Origin: Asanoa ferruginea
GTDB taxonomy: Bacteria; Actinomycetota; Actinomycetes; Mycobacteriales; Micromonosporaceae
DNA length: 64,000 nucleotides
Reading direction: 5' to 3'
Assembly: GCF_003387075.1 (NCBI RefSeq)
Contig: NZ_QUMQ01000001.1
Location: 2,728,001 to 2,792,000 of the forward strand
The translations under genes were made by a program, and so were the position numbers. Of this stretch, positions 48,914 through 58,106 are shown in pieces. The notes beneath the pieces are model-generated. The model did not search any database. It worked only from the letters and a program-made list of their open reading frames with translations, and was not told the DNA's origin. Every line of letters starts with the position of its first letter. Positions within the stretch are counted from its first letter, which is position 1.

Positions 48914-51502
48914 ATGCAAGGGCACGCGCTCGGGGTCGATCTGGGCACGTCCAACACGGTTGCCGTGTTGCGTTGGCCCGACGGGCGCACCCGACCGTTG
49001 CTGTTCGACGGTCAACCGCTGCTGCCCTCCGGTGTGCTCCTCGACGAGGCCGGCCGGCTGCACGTCGGTCGCGACGCCGAGCGGCTCGCCCAGGCCGACC
49101 CGGCCCGCTACGAGCCCAACCCGAAGCGACACGTCGACGCCGCCGGTGTGCTGCTCGGCGACCGCGAGGTGGCGACCGTCGACCTGCTCGCCGCGATCCT
49201 GGCCGCCGTCGCGCACGCGGCCGTCGAGGCGGTCGGCTACCTGCCACCGGCCACGCTCACCTATCCCGCGGCCTGGGGCCCGCAGCGCCGGCAGGCGCTG
49301 ACCGAGGCACTGTCCCGGGCCGGCTGGCCCGCCAGCACCCTGGTGCCCGAGCCGGTCGCGGCCGCCCGTTACTTCGCTGAGGTGCTGCGCCGCCCGGTGC
49401 CGGTCGGCTCGGCGCTGGCGGTCTTCGACTTCGGTGGCGGCACGCTCGACATCGCGGTGGTCCGCAACGACGGCCCGGATCAGACCGGCCGGTCGCGGTT
49501 CAGCGTGGTCGCCTCCGGTGGCGTCGCCGAACTCGGCGGCCTCGACCTCGACGCGGCGCTGGTCGGCCACCTGGGCCAGGTGCTCGCCGGCACCGACCCG
49601 GCCGCCTGGGAACGGTTGCGCAACCCGGTCAACGCGGCGCAACTGCGCGACCGGCGGCGCTTCTGGGACGACGTACGCGGTGCCAAGGAAATGTTGTCCC
49701 GCGCGGCCGTGGCGCCCGTGGCGGTCCCGGGTGTCGACCAGGCCGTCCACCTCACCCGCGAAGAGCTCGAACGGCTGGCCACCCCGCTGCTGCGCCGGGG
49801 CGTCATGGAGACCGCGGCAGTGATCGAGAGCGCCAAGCTGCGGCCCGACCAGCTCGCCGGGCTGTTCCTGGTCGGCGGCTCCTCCCGGGTGCCGCTGGTG
49901 GCCCGGCTGCTGCATTCCGACCTGGGCCTCGCCCCGACCGTGCTCGAGCAGCCCGAGTTGCCGGTCGCCGAGGGCGCGCTCGCCGAGCTGCCGGCCCGTG
50001 CCGCGCACATCCCGGCCCAGGCGACCGCACCGGCGACCGTCCCGGCCGGGCCCGGCTTCGCGGCGCCGGAACCGACCTCACCGGCACCCGCCGGGCCGTG
50101 GAGCCCGCCGCCGGGGTCACCGGCCGCGCCGCGGCGACGCCTGCCCCGAAAGCTCTTGCTCCCAGCAGTGGCGCTCGCGCTGGTCGTGGTCGTCGCCGCC
50201 GTCTCGGTGATCGTCACCCTGCTCAACCGCGACGGGTACGACAAGGTCAAGTTCGCGGCGTTCAGCGACGTCGGCCAGCCGTTGCCGATGAGCGAACGGG
50301 CCTACGACGCGTTCAGCCACGTGACGGGCGACCGGGCCTACTTCGCCTACACGACCGAGCAGAAGAAGCTCACCGTCGTCGCCGCCGACGCCACGTCGGG
50401 CAAGCAGCTCTGGAGCCAGGACGTGCCTGACGCCGCCGACGACTGGCGGGGCATCCGGTCCGTGCCGGGCGCCGTCCTCGCTGAAGCCGACGCGATCGGC
50501 AGCACCGCGCCGCGCCGGCTTTCCGTGCTCGATCCCGACAACGGCCGCCGGATGTGGAGCGTCGACCTCTACGGCGAAGACGAGACGTTCGTCGTCGCCG
50601 ACCGCCTGGTGGTCGTCGACCGGAAGAACGCGAAGCTGGTCGGCTACGGGCTGCGCGACGGTGAACGCAAATGGGACCTGGACACCCCGAAGAACCAATA
50701 CGACGACACCAAGACCAAGGTGTACGGCGCGCAGACGCCCACCGACGTCGGCGGCCCGGCGGACTTCGCGGGCACGGCGCTGGACCCCGACCGCGACGAC
50801 GACAAGCGGCTCGTGCAGATCAGCGCCGACCGCTCGGCCCGGGTGATCGACGCGGTGAGCGGCAAGATCCTCGACCAGCAACCCAACGTGGCCGACCCGG
50901 GCGACCCCGCGACGGTCTACGACGGCCAGCTCTTCACCGTCCGCACCACCGAGGGCACCGAGTTGTTCGCGGCCGACCTCGACGCCCTCGACAAGCCGCG
51001 CAGCATCTACCGGGCGGCCGACCCGCAGCGCCGGGCGGCGTCGCTGAGCGCCTGCGGCGAGAAGCGGATCTGCCTGCTGGAGCAGACCTCGTTCGACACG
51101 AAGACCACCGAACTGGTCGCGGTGCCGTTCGCCGGCGACGGCGCGACCTGGACGAAACCGGCGGCCGGGGTCGACTCGATCCTGCCGGTCGGCACCCACG
51201 TGCTGGTGCAGAGCGACGAGTCGGGCACCGACCACGTGGTCGGCTACGACGCGACCGGCAAGCAGGTGCTCGACAGCGACGGCGTCGCGGCGCGGGTCAA
51301 CGGTGCCAGCGTGTTGATCTTCGGGAAGCCGCCGAGCCTCAGCGCCGCCGACTACAACGTGGTCGGCTGGGTGCTCGGCGAGAAGCAGCCGGTGCAACTC
51401 GGCGCGCTCGTCGGGGTGCGCTCCTCGACCTGCACCTGGTCGACCAGCGTCATCGCCTGCGCCGGCGACAGCGACCTGCGGTTGCGGCGCTTCGCCGGAT
51501 AA
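48914..51502 (+). CDS. Hsp70-type ATPase fused through a membrane helix to an extracellular beta-propeller
   Basis: This 862-residue protein joins three parts. Residues 1-360 are an Hsp70 actin-like ATPase domain: phosphate-1 GVDLGTSNTVAV (7-18), TYPAAWGPQRRQAL, PEPVAAARYF, phosphate-2 VFDFGGGTLDIAVV (about 170-183) and adenosine motif LFLVGGSSRVPLV (about 317-329). There is no Hsp70 substrate-binding domain. A Pro/Ala linker (about 365-410) leads to one membrane helix (about 414-436). Residues 440-862 are a PQQ-like propeller (ATSGKQLWSQDV, DPDNGRRMWSVDL, KLVGYGLRDGERKWDL). Topology predicts a cytosolic ATPase and an outside sensor. GGAGGTCGG lies before the ATG. A terminator follows. Confidence 0.9.
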   Translation: MQGHALGVDLGTSNTVAVLRWPDGRTRPLLFDGQPLLPSGVLLDEAGRLHVGRDAERLAQADPARYEPNPKRHVDAAGVLLGDREVATVDLLAAILAAVAHAAVEAVGYLPPATLTYPAAWGPQRRQALTEALSRAGWPASTLVPEPVAAARYFAEVLRRPVPVGSALAVFDFGGGTLDIAVVRNDGPDQTGRSRFSVVASGGVAELGGLDLDAALVGHLGQVLAGTDPAAWERLRNPVNAAQLRDRRRFWDDVRGAKEMLSRAAVAPVAVPGVDQAVHLTREELERLATPLLRRGVMETAAVIESAKLRPDQLAGLFLVGGSSRVPLVARLLHSDLGLAPTVLEQPELPVAEGALAELPARAAHIPAQATAPATVPAGPGFAAPEPTSPAPAGPWSPPPGSPAAPRRRLPRKLLLPAVALALVVVVAAVSVIVTLLNRDGYDKVKFAAFSDVGQPLPMSERAYDAFSHVTGDRAYFAYTTEQKKLTVVAADATSGKQLWSQDVPDAADDWRGIRSVPGAVLAEADAIGSTAPRRLSVLDPDNGRRMWSVDLYGEDETFVVADRLVVVDRKNAKLVGYGLRDGERKWDLDTPKNQYDDTKTKVYGAQTPTDVGGPADFAGTALDPDRDDDKRLVQISADRSARVIDAVSGKILDQQPNVADPGDPATVYDGQLFTVRTTEGTELFAADLDALDKPRSIYRAADPQRRAASLSACGEKRICLLEQTSFDTKTTELVAVPFAGDGATWTKPAAGVDSILPVGTHVLVQSDESGTDHVVGYDATGKQVLDSDGVAARVNGASVLIFGKPPSLSAADYNVVGWVLGEKQPVQLGALVGVRSSTCTWSTSVIACAGDSDLRLRRFAG

Positions 51503-51507
51503 CACGA

Positions 51508-51535
51508 ACGGCGGGCCGGTTGCCCGGCCCGCCGT
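51508..51535. terminator. Bidirectional hairpin after the Hsp70 fusion gene
   Basis: Arms ACGGCGGGCCGG and CCGGCCCGCCGT (12 bp) enclose TTGC, 6 nt after the stop. It lies between this gene and the convergent ABC ATPase gene (stop 51555). Confidence 0.85.
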
Positions 51536-51554
51536 CGTTGGTTGCTGTCGTGAT

Positions 51555-52646
<1,092 letters not shown>

Positions 52647-52677
52647 GAGGGGACACCGCTTCCTTTCACCGGCAGGA

Positions 52678-52717
52678 ACGTGCCGGACGATCCGAGTGAA
52701 AAGAGCTGCCGGCACGT
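52678..52717. promoter_or_regulatory. Inverted repeat upstream of the ABC ATPase gene
   Basis: ACGTGCCGG (52678-52686) and CCGGCACGT (52709-52717) are perfect inverted copies separated by 22 bp, about 32 bp upstream of the ATPase start. They could be a two-site operator or a leader hairpin. The remaining 204-bp gap to the tRNA shows no gene. Confidence 0.5.
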
Positions 52718-52850
52718 CACCGCGCCGACACCTTGTCTGCAGGTCACCGTAAAGGTTTCTCGCATTGGTGCCAAGGTGTGGGCGCTCTCTGCCCCATTTG
52801 CCCTGGCAAGCGCCACCGGCGTGGGGGATCGCTATGCTGTGCTCAAAGCT

Positions 52851-52924
52851 GCCCCTGTAGCTCAGATGGCCAGAGCACTCGCCTTGTAAGCGAGATGTCG
52901 CCGGTTCGATCCCGGCCGGGGGCT
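52851..52924 (+). tRNA. tRNA-Thr (anticodon TGT)
   Basis: The 74-nt sequence folds as a tRNA: acceptor GCCCCTG pairs with CGGGGGC, the anticodon arm CTCGC/GCGAG encloses CTTGTAA with anticodon TGT, and the T-arm GCCGG-TTCGATC-CCGGC is perfect. The D-loop AGCTCAGATGGCCAGAGC is normal. The discriminator base is T and CCA is not encoded. It reads threonine ACA codons, which are rare in this G+C-rich genome. The gmd start lies 1 bp after it. Confidence 0.95.
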
Positions 52925-52925
52925 C

Positions 52926-53915
52926 GTGGGACGCACCGCACTCATTTCGGGCGTCGCCGGCCAAGATGGCTCTTACCTGCTCGAGTTCCTGCTCGACCGC
53001 CGCTACCAGGTCGTCGGGTTCGACATCGACGAGGCGGCGCTCGCCCGGCTGGCCGAGGTGGTTGCCGCTCGGCCCGACGGCCATCTCGCGACGCTTCGCC
53101 CCGGTGACGTCACTCAGCGCGACGAGGTCGAGGGGCTGGTCGCGCAGACCCGGCCGGCCGAGATCTACAACCTGGCCGCCCAATCGTTCGTCGGCCGCTC
53201 CCATGAAGACCCGTTCGACGACCTGGTCGTCGTCTCGGGGGTGCTCAACCTGCTGGAGAGCATCCGGCGGCAGGGCCTGCCGGCCCGTTTCTACCAGGCC
53301 TCCACGGCCGAGATGTTCGGCGACGCGCCCGCGACCCAGTCGGAAACCACCCCGCTCGAGCCGATCAGCCCCTACGCGTGCGCCAAGCTCTACGCCCACC
53401 ACATGGTGCGGATGTATCGCGACGTGCACGGGCTGAAGGCCGCGTCCGGCATCCTCTTCAACCACGAGTCGCCGCGCCGGCGCACGGAGTTCGTCACCCG
53501 CAAGATCACCCACGGCGTCGCCGCCATCGTCAGCGGGCAGGCCACCGAGCTGCGGCTCGGAAACTTCGACGCGCGCCGCGACTGGGGCCACGCCCGCGAC
53601 TACGTACGCGCGATGTGGCTGATGCTGCGACGCGACGAACCCGCCGACTACGTGATCGCGAGCGGGGTGAGCCGCAGCGTCGCCGAGTTCGCCCACTTCG
53701 CGTTCGACCTGGTCGGCCTCGACTGGCGCGACTACGTGGTGCACGACCCCGCGCTGCAACGGCCGAGCGACCCCAGAAACCACTGCGGCAACGCCGCCCG
53801 CGCCCGCGTCGAGCTCGGCTGGCGGCCCGAGGTGTCGTTCGAGGCGCTGGTGACCGAGATGCTCGACGCCGACCTCGAGGCACACGGCCTCGACCCGAAG
53901 AGCGTCCGGCGCTAG
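52926..53915 (+). CDS. gmd: GDP-mannose 4,6-dehydratase
   Basis: Gmd makes GDP-4-keto-6-deoxymannose, precursor of fucose, rhamnose and related deoxy sugars. The 329-residue SDR enzyme has the nucleotide motif GVAGQDGSYLLE at 9-20, YNLAAQSFVG, STAEMFG, the catalytic Tyr150/Lys154 in SPYACAK, and FNHESPRRRTEFVTRKI. The GTG start is one base after the tRNA-Thr gene and has no ribosome site of its own, so it may depend on the tRNA promoter. No partner epimerase/reductase or glycosyltransferase is adjacent. Its stop overlaps the convergent gene by 4 nt. Confidence 0.93.
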   Translation: MGRTALISGVAGQDGSYLLEFLLDRRYQVVGFDIDEAALARLAEVVAARPDGHLATLRPGDVTQRDEVEGLVAQTRPAEIYNLAAQSFVGRSHEDPFDDLVVVSGVLNLLESIRRQGLPARFYQASTAEMFGDAPATQSETTPLEPISPYACAKLYAHHMVRMYRDVHGLKAASGILFNHESPRRRTEFVTRKITHGVAAIVSGQATELRLGNFDARRDWGHARDYVRAMWLMLRRDEPADYVIASGVSRSVAEFAHFAFDLVGLDWRDYVVHDPALQRPSDPRNHCGNAARARVELGWRPEVSFEALVTEMLDADLEAHGLDPKSVRR

Positions 53916-54652
53916 ACCAATCGGGTGCGGGTCGGCGTCTCGATGTCGTCGGCGTAGTCGACCCGGACGACCTCCGACACGATCCCGTCGGCGCGCCGGC
54001 CGTTGAGCGTCCTGAGGTTGCCGGCGTCGGTCACGAACCCGGCGGCGCCGACGGTGCCGGTGCCGTGGATGCCCGCGAGCAGCACCACCCGTCGCTGCGG
54101 TTGCCGGGGATTGGGCAACGACGCGATCAGGCCGTAGTCGTAGTTGCCGATGGTGCCGGCGCCGGCCTCGCGCGACGACAGCATCCGCGTCTCGCGTTCG
54201 TGATCGGTGAGCACGTTCTCCTGCTCGTCGTCGACGGTCATCGTGTAGCGCATCGACATCGACAGCGAAGGTGTCAGGTGCGCGAGGACGGCGTTTCGGG
54301 CCGGGCCGCACAGCAGCACGAGGTTGTTGCGCCAGAGCTCGTCGTCGATGTCGACCCGCCGGTCGGGCAGGACGCTGAAGTCGACACCCTCCCGCATTCC
54401 CGATGCTTCGAGGATGGTCGCCAACGCGCGCGCCGCCTTCGTGTCGGTGGCCGGGTAGTTCCAGGCCTGCTCCGGCGGGTCGAACACCGCGGAGTGCACG
54501 ATGAGCACCTTGCCCGGCAGGCCGAAGAACTCCTTGACCGCCGCGACGCGGGCCCGCTTCCGGAACCAACGCCGGAGGCCGACCGCGCCGACGGTGGCCG
54601 CCGCCCCGCAGACTGCGGAGCCGACGCTGACCAGAGCTATTTGTGCTGACAC
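53912..54652 (-). CDS. Uncharacterised membrane-anchored alpha/beta protein
   Basis: I cannot name the family with confidence. The 246-residue protein starts with a membrane helix (about 5-25) followed by RRWFRKR, so the rest is cytoplasmic. It then shows KVLIVHSAVFD (about 49-59), DTKAARALATILEASGM (about 69-85), NNLVLLCGPARNAVL (about 110-124), NYDYGLIASLPNP (about 170-182) and VVLLAGIHGTGTVGAAGF (about 190-207). The CGPARN and GIHGTGT segments recur in uncharacterised bacterial proteins as I remember them, and suggest a nucleotide-binding fold. Monocistronic, convergent with gmd. Confidence 0.65.
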   Translation of the reverse strand: MSAQIALVSVGSAVCGAAATVGAVGLRRWFRKRARVAAVKEFFGLPGKVLIVHSAVFDPPEQAWNYPATDTKAARALATILEASGMREGVDFSVLPDRRVDIDDELWRNNLVLLCGPARNAVLAHLTPSLSMSMRYTMTVDDEQENVLTDHERETRMLSSREAGAGTIGNYDYGLIASLPNPRQPQRRVVLLAGIHGTGTVGAAGFVTDAGNLRTLNGRRADGIVSEVVRVDYADDIETPTRTRLV

Positions 54653-54686
54653 CGCTGTCTACTTTGTAGACACGAGCAGCCGGGTG

Positions 54687-55493
54687 TCAATGCCGCCCGA
54701 AGCGGGCGACGTGGTGCCAGACGCGTTTGAGGGTCTGCGGGTCGTGCCTGCCGGCGTTGACCGCCGCGCCGACGATGCGGGCGTCCAGGCGGCCGTTCTG
54801 GGCGATGTCGAGGCCCGCCTCGATGATCTCGGGGCCGCGATAGTCCGGGTGTTTCACGAACTCGTCGACCGGCAGCACGAAGCCGGGGTGCCACTCGATC
54901 GGGCACGCCAGCGAGGTCGCGAGTTCCTCGATCGCCGTGTCGCGGAAGCACGGGTCGAGCACCACCGCCTCGACGTCGGTCGCGAAGCGGAGCACGCCGT
55001 GCACGTGTGCCTCGATGTAGTCGTCGAGGTAGTCCTGCTCGTCGGCCTCCGCCAAGGGGATCAGTGACATCCGCGCGGCCACCCCGAAGGAAGCCGGTTC
55101 GAGGAAGCTGTCCGGATAGCAGAAGGTGGTGCGGTCCAGGGTCGAGGCGCGCAACCGCAGGTGGGCCGAGCCGAACCGCGGTGAGCCACCGACGGCCCGG
55201 CGGCGGTGGTTGAGTGAGCCGTATTTCGGCCGTGCCGCGGCCGGCCCATCGTCGTAGACGCCGCCGAACATCCGGCTCTCCCAGCGCCAGCGGTCGCCGC
55301 CCGGGAAGGCGGTCAGGCCGCCGTTGCTGGTGCCGGTCTCGAACTGGGACCGGTAGACACCGTCCTGCGCCATCGCCGCCAGGATCGAGCGGCCGCCGGC
55401 CAGCCGGTCCGGATGGAAGTGCACGGTGACCCGCAGCGCCGGATCCAGTGGCCCGCCGGCCGACCGCGCGGCCACCACGTCGACCGCCTTCAC
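54687..55493 (-). CDS. DUF3626 family protein
   Basis: The 268-residue protein matches the conserved pattern of DUF3626: VTVHFHPDR (about 22-30), YRSQFETGTSNGGLTAF (about 46-62), a WESRMFGG segment, RPKYGSLNHRR, PRFGSAHLRL and TTFCYPDSF. The function of the family is unknown; the invariant His, Arg, Glu and Asp residues suggest an enzyme. The GTG at 55493 overlaps the TGA of the upstream methyltransferase (GTGA), so both are made together. Confidence 0.85.
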   Translation of the reverse strand: MKAVDVVAARSAGGPLDPALRVTVHFHPDRLAGGRSILAAMAQDGVYRSQFETGTSNGGLTAFPGGDRWRWESRMFGGVYDDGPAAARPKYGSLNHRRRAVGGSPRFGSAHLRLRASTLDRTTFCYPDSFLEPASFGVAARMSLIPLAEADEQDYLDDYIEAHVHGVLRFATDVEAVVLDPCFRDTAIEELATSLACPIEWHPGFVLPVDEFVKHPDYRGPEIIEAGLDIAQNGRLDARIVGAAVNAGRHDPQTLKRVWHHVARFGRH

Positions 55494-56230
55494 CCGCGCC
55501 GCGCGGTGATGTTGAGCCGGACGTAGTCGACCGTGTCGCCGGCCACCCGGTCCCAGACCTGCACGACGTAGTCGCGGCGCCGGTCGGCCGGCAACCGCTG
55601 CACCCACGGGCCGAGCGGCACCGTCTCCAGGTAGGCGAGCGGCTCGTCCGACCTGACCGGGAACGGCTGAAGCCAGCAGTCGACGTCGACGAAGCCCGAC
55701 CGGGCCAGCCGCCGCCGCGTCGCAGCCGGGTCGGCGAAATACATGTTCGGCGTGAAGTTGGTGAAGTAGGACCGCCAGGCCGGCCACGCGGCCACCTCGT
55801 CGGCGGCCGAGCGCAGCGCCGCGATGTTGCCGGCGCCGCCGCACTGCGCGACCAGCCGGCCGCCGGGGCGCACCGCCGCCGCCAACCGGTCGAAGAGCCG
55901 GTCGTGGTCGAGCACCCAGTGGAACGTGGCCGTGGAGAAGATCGCGTCGACCTTGGCCGGCAGCGACAACTCCAGCAGGTCGCTCTCGATCACCTCGGGC
56001 AGCGTCTGGCGGGCGATCGCCACCATGGCCGGGTCGGCGTCGACCGCGATCACCCGGCCGCGCGGCAGCCGGGCCAGCAGCTTCGCGGTGATCCGGCCGG
56101 TGCCGCAACCCGCGTCCAGCACGGTTTCGCCACCGTCCAGTGCAAGCCGGTCGAGCACCTGCTGCGCCATCGCGTCCATCGCCGCCGACACCCGGTGGTA
56201 GGACTCGGCGTCCCAGCTTCGGGCGGTCAT
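55490..56230 (-). CDS. SAM-dependent methyltransferase (trans-aconitate methyltransferase-like)
   Basis: The 246-residue enzyme has motif I VLDAGCGTGRITAKL near 36-50, VIAVDADPAMVAIA near 57-70, DAIFSTATFHWVLDHDRLF near 91-109 and AVRPGGRLVAQCGG near 116-129. FHWVLD is typical of Tam-like methyltransferases, but the C-terminal half diverges, so the acceptor is uncertain. It lies between a DUF1905 gene (4-nt gap) and DUF3626 (GTGA overlap), forming a three-gene operon. Confidence 0.85.
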   Translation of the reverse strand: MTARSWDAESYHRVSAAMDAMAQQVLDRLALDGGETVLDAGCGTGRITAKLLARLPRGRVIAVDADPAMVAIARQTLPEVIESDLLELSLPAKVDAIFSTATFHWVLDHDRLFDRLAAAVRPGGRLVAQCGGAGNIAALRSAADEVAAWPAWRSYFTNFTPNMYFADPAATRRRLARSGFVDVDCWLQPFPVRSDEPLAYLETVPLGPWVQRLPADRRRDYVVQVWDRVAGDTVDYVRLNITARRG

Positions 56231-56234
56231 CGGG

Positions 56235-56678
56235 TCACGCCCCACCGGACAGTTCGCCGACCGCCTTCGCGATCCGCCGCTGCCGGGTCTCCGGCGTCTT
56301 CGCCGACTCGACCAGCCGGGCCCATTCCTTGCGCCGCGTGTAGGACAGCGCGTCGAACGCGCCGCGTGCCGCGCCGGCCCGGTCAAGAGCTTCGAGCAGA
56401 TCCGGGGGTACGTCTACCGTCCGCTCCGCCGTGTCGAGGACGATCTCCACGTCGATCTCGTCACCGGCCGCAACCCCGGCGGCGGTGCGATGCTCCGCGC
56501 TCAGCGGCACGAAGTAGGCACCGCCCATCGGCGCGACCGTCGTGCGATAGCTGTGGCCGCCGACGGTGACCGTCACCGGCAGCCGTTTGCCCGGCCCTAG
56601 CTCGGCGACCACCGTCGCGGGCACCTCGATGCCGGTCGCGGTCTTGCCGCCGAGCGCGACGATCCCCCGAAACCTCAT
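56235..56678 (-). CDS. DUF1905/YdeI-type protein
   Basis: The 147-residue protein consists of a small beta-barrel DUF1905 domain (RGIVALGGKTATGIEVPATVV, quoted elements GIEVPA and HSYRTTVAPMGG, YFVPLSAEHR) and a C-terminal YdeI/OmpD-associated helical segment (VPPDLLEALDRAG ... ARLVESAKTPETRQRRI). Such proteins are linked to bacteriocin protection by annotation only. CATACT lies 6 nt before the ATG and may be the -10 of this operon. Confidence 0.85.
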   Translation of the reverse strand: MRFRGIVALGGKTATGIEVPATVVAELGPGKRLPVTVTVGGHSYRTTVAPMGGAYFVPLSAEHRTAAGVAAGDEIDVEIVLDTAERTVDVPPDLLEALDRAGAARGAFDALSYTRRKEWARLVESAKTPETRQRRIAKAVGELSGGA

Positions 56679-56746
56679 GATCGCAGTATGCGCCGACGCA
56701 CCCCGCCCGTGGGACCCGCGGACAGGGTGCGCAGGCGATCAGCGGG

Positions 56747-57985
56747 TCAGTGGAACTCGGAGTCCGCGCCGGCGACGGGCCGCTCCGAGGACGACCGCGA
56801 CCACTGCCGGTGCGCGGGGCGCTGTGCGTCGCTGGCGCCGCCGTCCGGCGTCGGCGAGACCGACGGCTGCCGGCTCTGTGCCGGCACCTGGGCCGGCTGC
56901 TTCGCCGCCGGAGTCTGCGCCGCCGGGGTCTGCGAAGCCGGCTGCGCGGCGGTGCCGCCGGCGGGCGCCGAGCCGCCGCCCGGCGCGGTCAGCGAGCCGA
57001 GCACCGGCAGGTTGCCAGAGGTGCTGAGCGCGTCCACCGGAAGCTGCCCGATCAGCGGCAGGCCCAGCGCGTTGGAGTTGGGGTCGGCCTCGGTGTGGTC
57101 GCCGAGGAAGCCGGGCGGCATCTCGGCCTCGAGTGCCTCCCCGATCAGCGGCGGCACCAGCGACTGGATCTGGTCGAGGCTGTCGGCCTTGAGGCCGGCG
57201 ATGGCGAAGTCGCTGGGGTCCGGTGCCGCGTGCTTGCCGACCGCGCCCAGCGGGTCGTCGGTGAGCTCGCCGAGCCCACCCCCGCTCCGGCCCAGGTCGC
57301 CGAGCCCGGCCTGGCGGCCGAGCGAGCCGAAGTCCGCGAGCTGGTCGGCGTCTACCGTGCTGCCCAGGGTCCGCATCTGGGAGTCGCTCCCGATCGTGTT
57401 GAGGTTGTCTTCGCTGAGCGTGCTGCTGACCGCGCCGGTCAGGTCGTCCTCACCGAGTGAACCGGCGGTCGGCGCCGGCCCGCCGGCGACCTTGTCGAGC
57501 CCGAGGTCCAGCGGCCCGTCGCCGAGCGCGGGCAGCGCCGGCGCGCTCTTGGCGGTGCCGGCGGCCGGGCTGTCGGCCAGCGGGCCGATGGAGCCGAGCG
57601 CGTTGCCGAGGTCGTCCATGCCGATCTTCTTGTCGCCGACCGACAGCAGGCTCAGGTCATCGGCGGAGAGCTGGCCCGCGCCGGTCCCGGCCTCGAGCGC
57701 CGTGGGGTCGACCCCGGCGGTCGGGCTGCTCGGCAGCGCGGCCAGGAAGCCGAGCTGCTGCGTGGGCGCCAGGTCCTTGGTCGACGCGCCGCCACCGTTG
57801 CTGAACAGATCGCCGCCGCCACCCGGCAGGTCACCGATCGGGGTGAAATAGCCGTCGAGCGAACCACGCAGGTCGTTCACCGGCGCGTCGATCCCGTCGG
57901 CCTGTGCGGCCCCGCCCGCCAGGAGCAGGGCGCCACCGGCGGCGACGCCGACCGTACCCACCGCGCGATAGATCCACTTGGTCAT
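56747..57985 (-). CDS. Secreted low-complexity protein
   Basis: The 412-residue product has a signal peptide (about 1-29, cleavage after AAQA) and a mature part rich in Gly, Leu, Asp, Ala and Pro with loose repeats of type (S/G)LG-DL and LP(A/V)LG. The C-terminal quarter is a Pro/Ala/Gln-rich tail (PAAQTPAAKQPAQ). It has no Cys, no enzyme motif and no sortase signal. It may be a cell-wall-associated or spore-coat-like protein of actinomycetes. It diverges from the channel-like gene across 121 bp. Confidence 0.6.
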   Translation of the reverse strand: MTKWIYRAVGTVGVAAGGALLLAGGAAQADGIDAPVNDLRGSLDGYFTPIGDLPGGGGDLFSNGGGASTKDLAPTQQLGFLAALPSSPTAGVDPTALEAGTGAGQLSADDLSLLSVGDKKIGMDDLGNALGSIGPLADSPAAGTAKSAPALPALGDGPLDLGLDKVAGGPAPTAGSLGEDDLTGAVSSTLSEDNLNTIGSDSQMRTLGSTVDADQLADFGSLGRQAGLGDLGRSGGGLGELTDDPLGAVGKHAAPDPSDFAIAGLKADSLDQIQSLVPPLIGEALEAEMPPGFLGDHTEADPNSNALGLPLIGQLPVDALSTSGNLPVLGSLTAPGGGSAPAGGTAAQPASQTPAAQTPAAKQPAQVPAQSRQPSVSPTPDGGASDAQRPAHRQWSRSSSERPVAGADSEFH

Positions 57986-58106
57986 GTCAGTCCATTCCGT
58001 CAGTAGCGCATTAGCGGCATTTACCGCCTAGCTCACCAAACGGACCAACGACGCAAGCTCGGGTTCCGTTGCTCTCCCCGCCCAGAGAGACCCTACGATC
58101 CGGGTC

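Noticed and set aside
52647-54569. Upstream extension of the ABC ATPase frame across tRNA-Thr and gmd
   Set aside because: The family N-terminus begins at the ATG 52646; the extension would run antisense through a tRNA and a dehydratase.
52851-54652. Genomic island inserted at tRNA-Thr
   Set aside because: No integrase, no repeat of the tRNA 3' end was noticed downstream, and base composition does not change.
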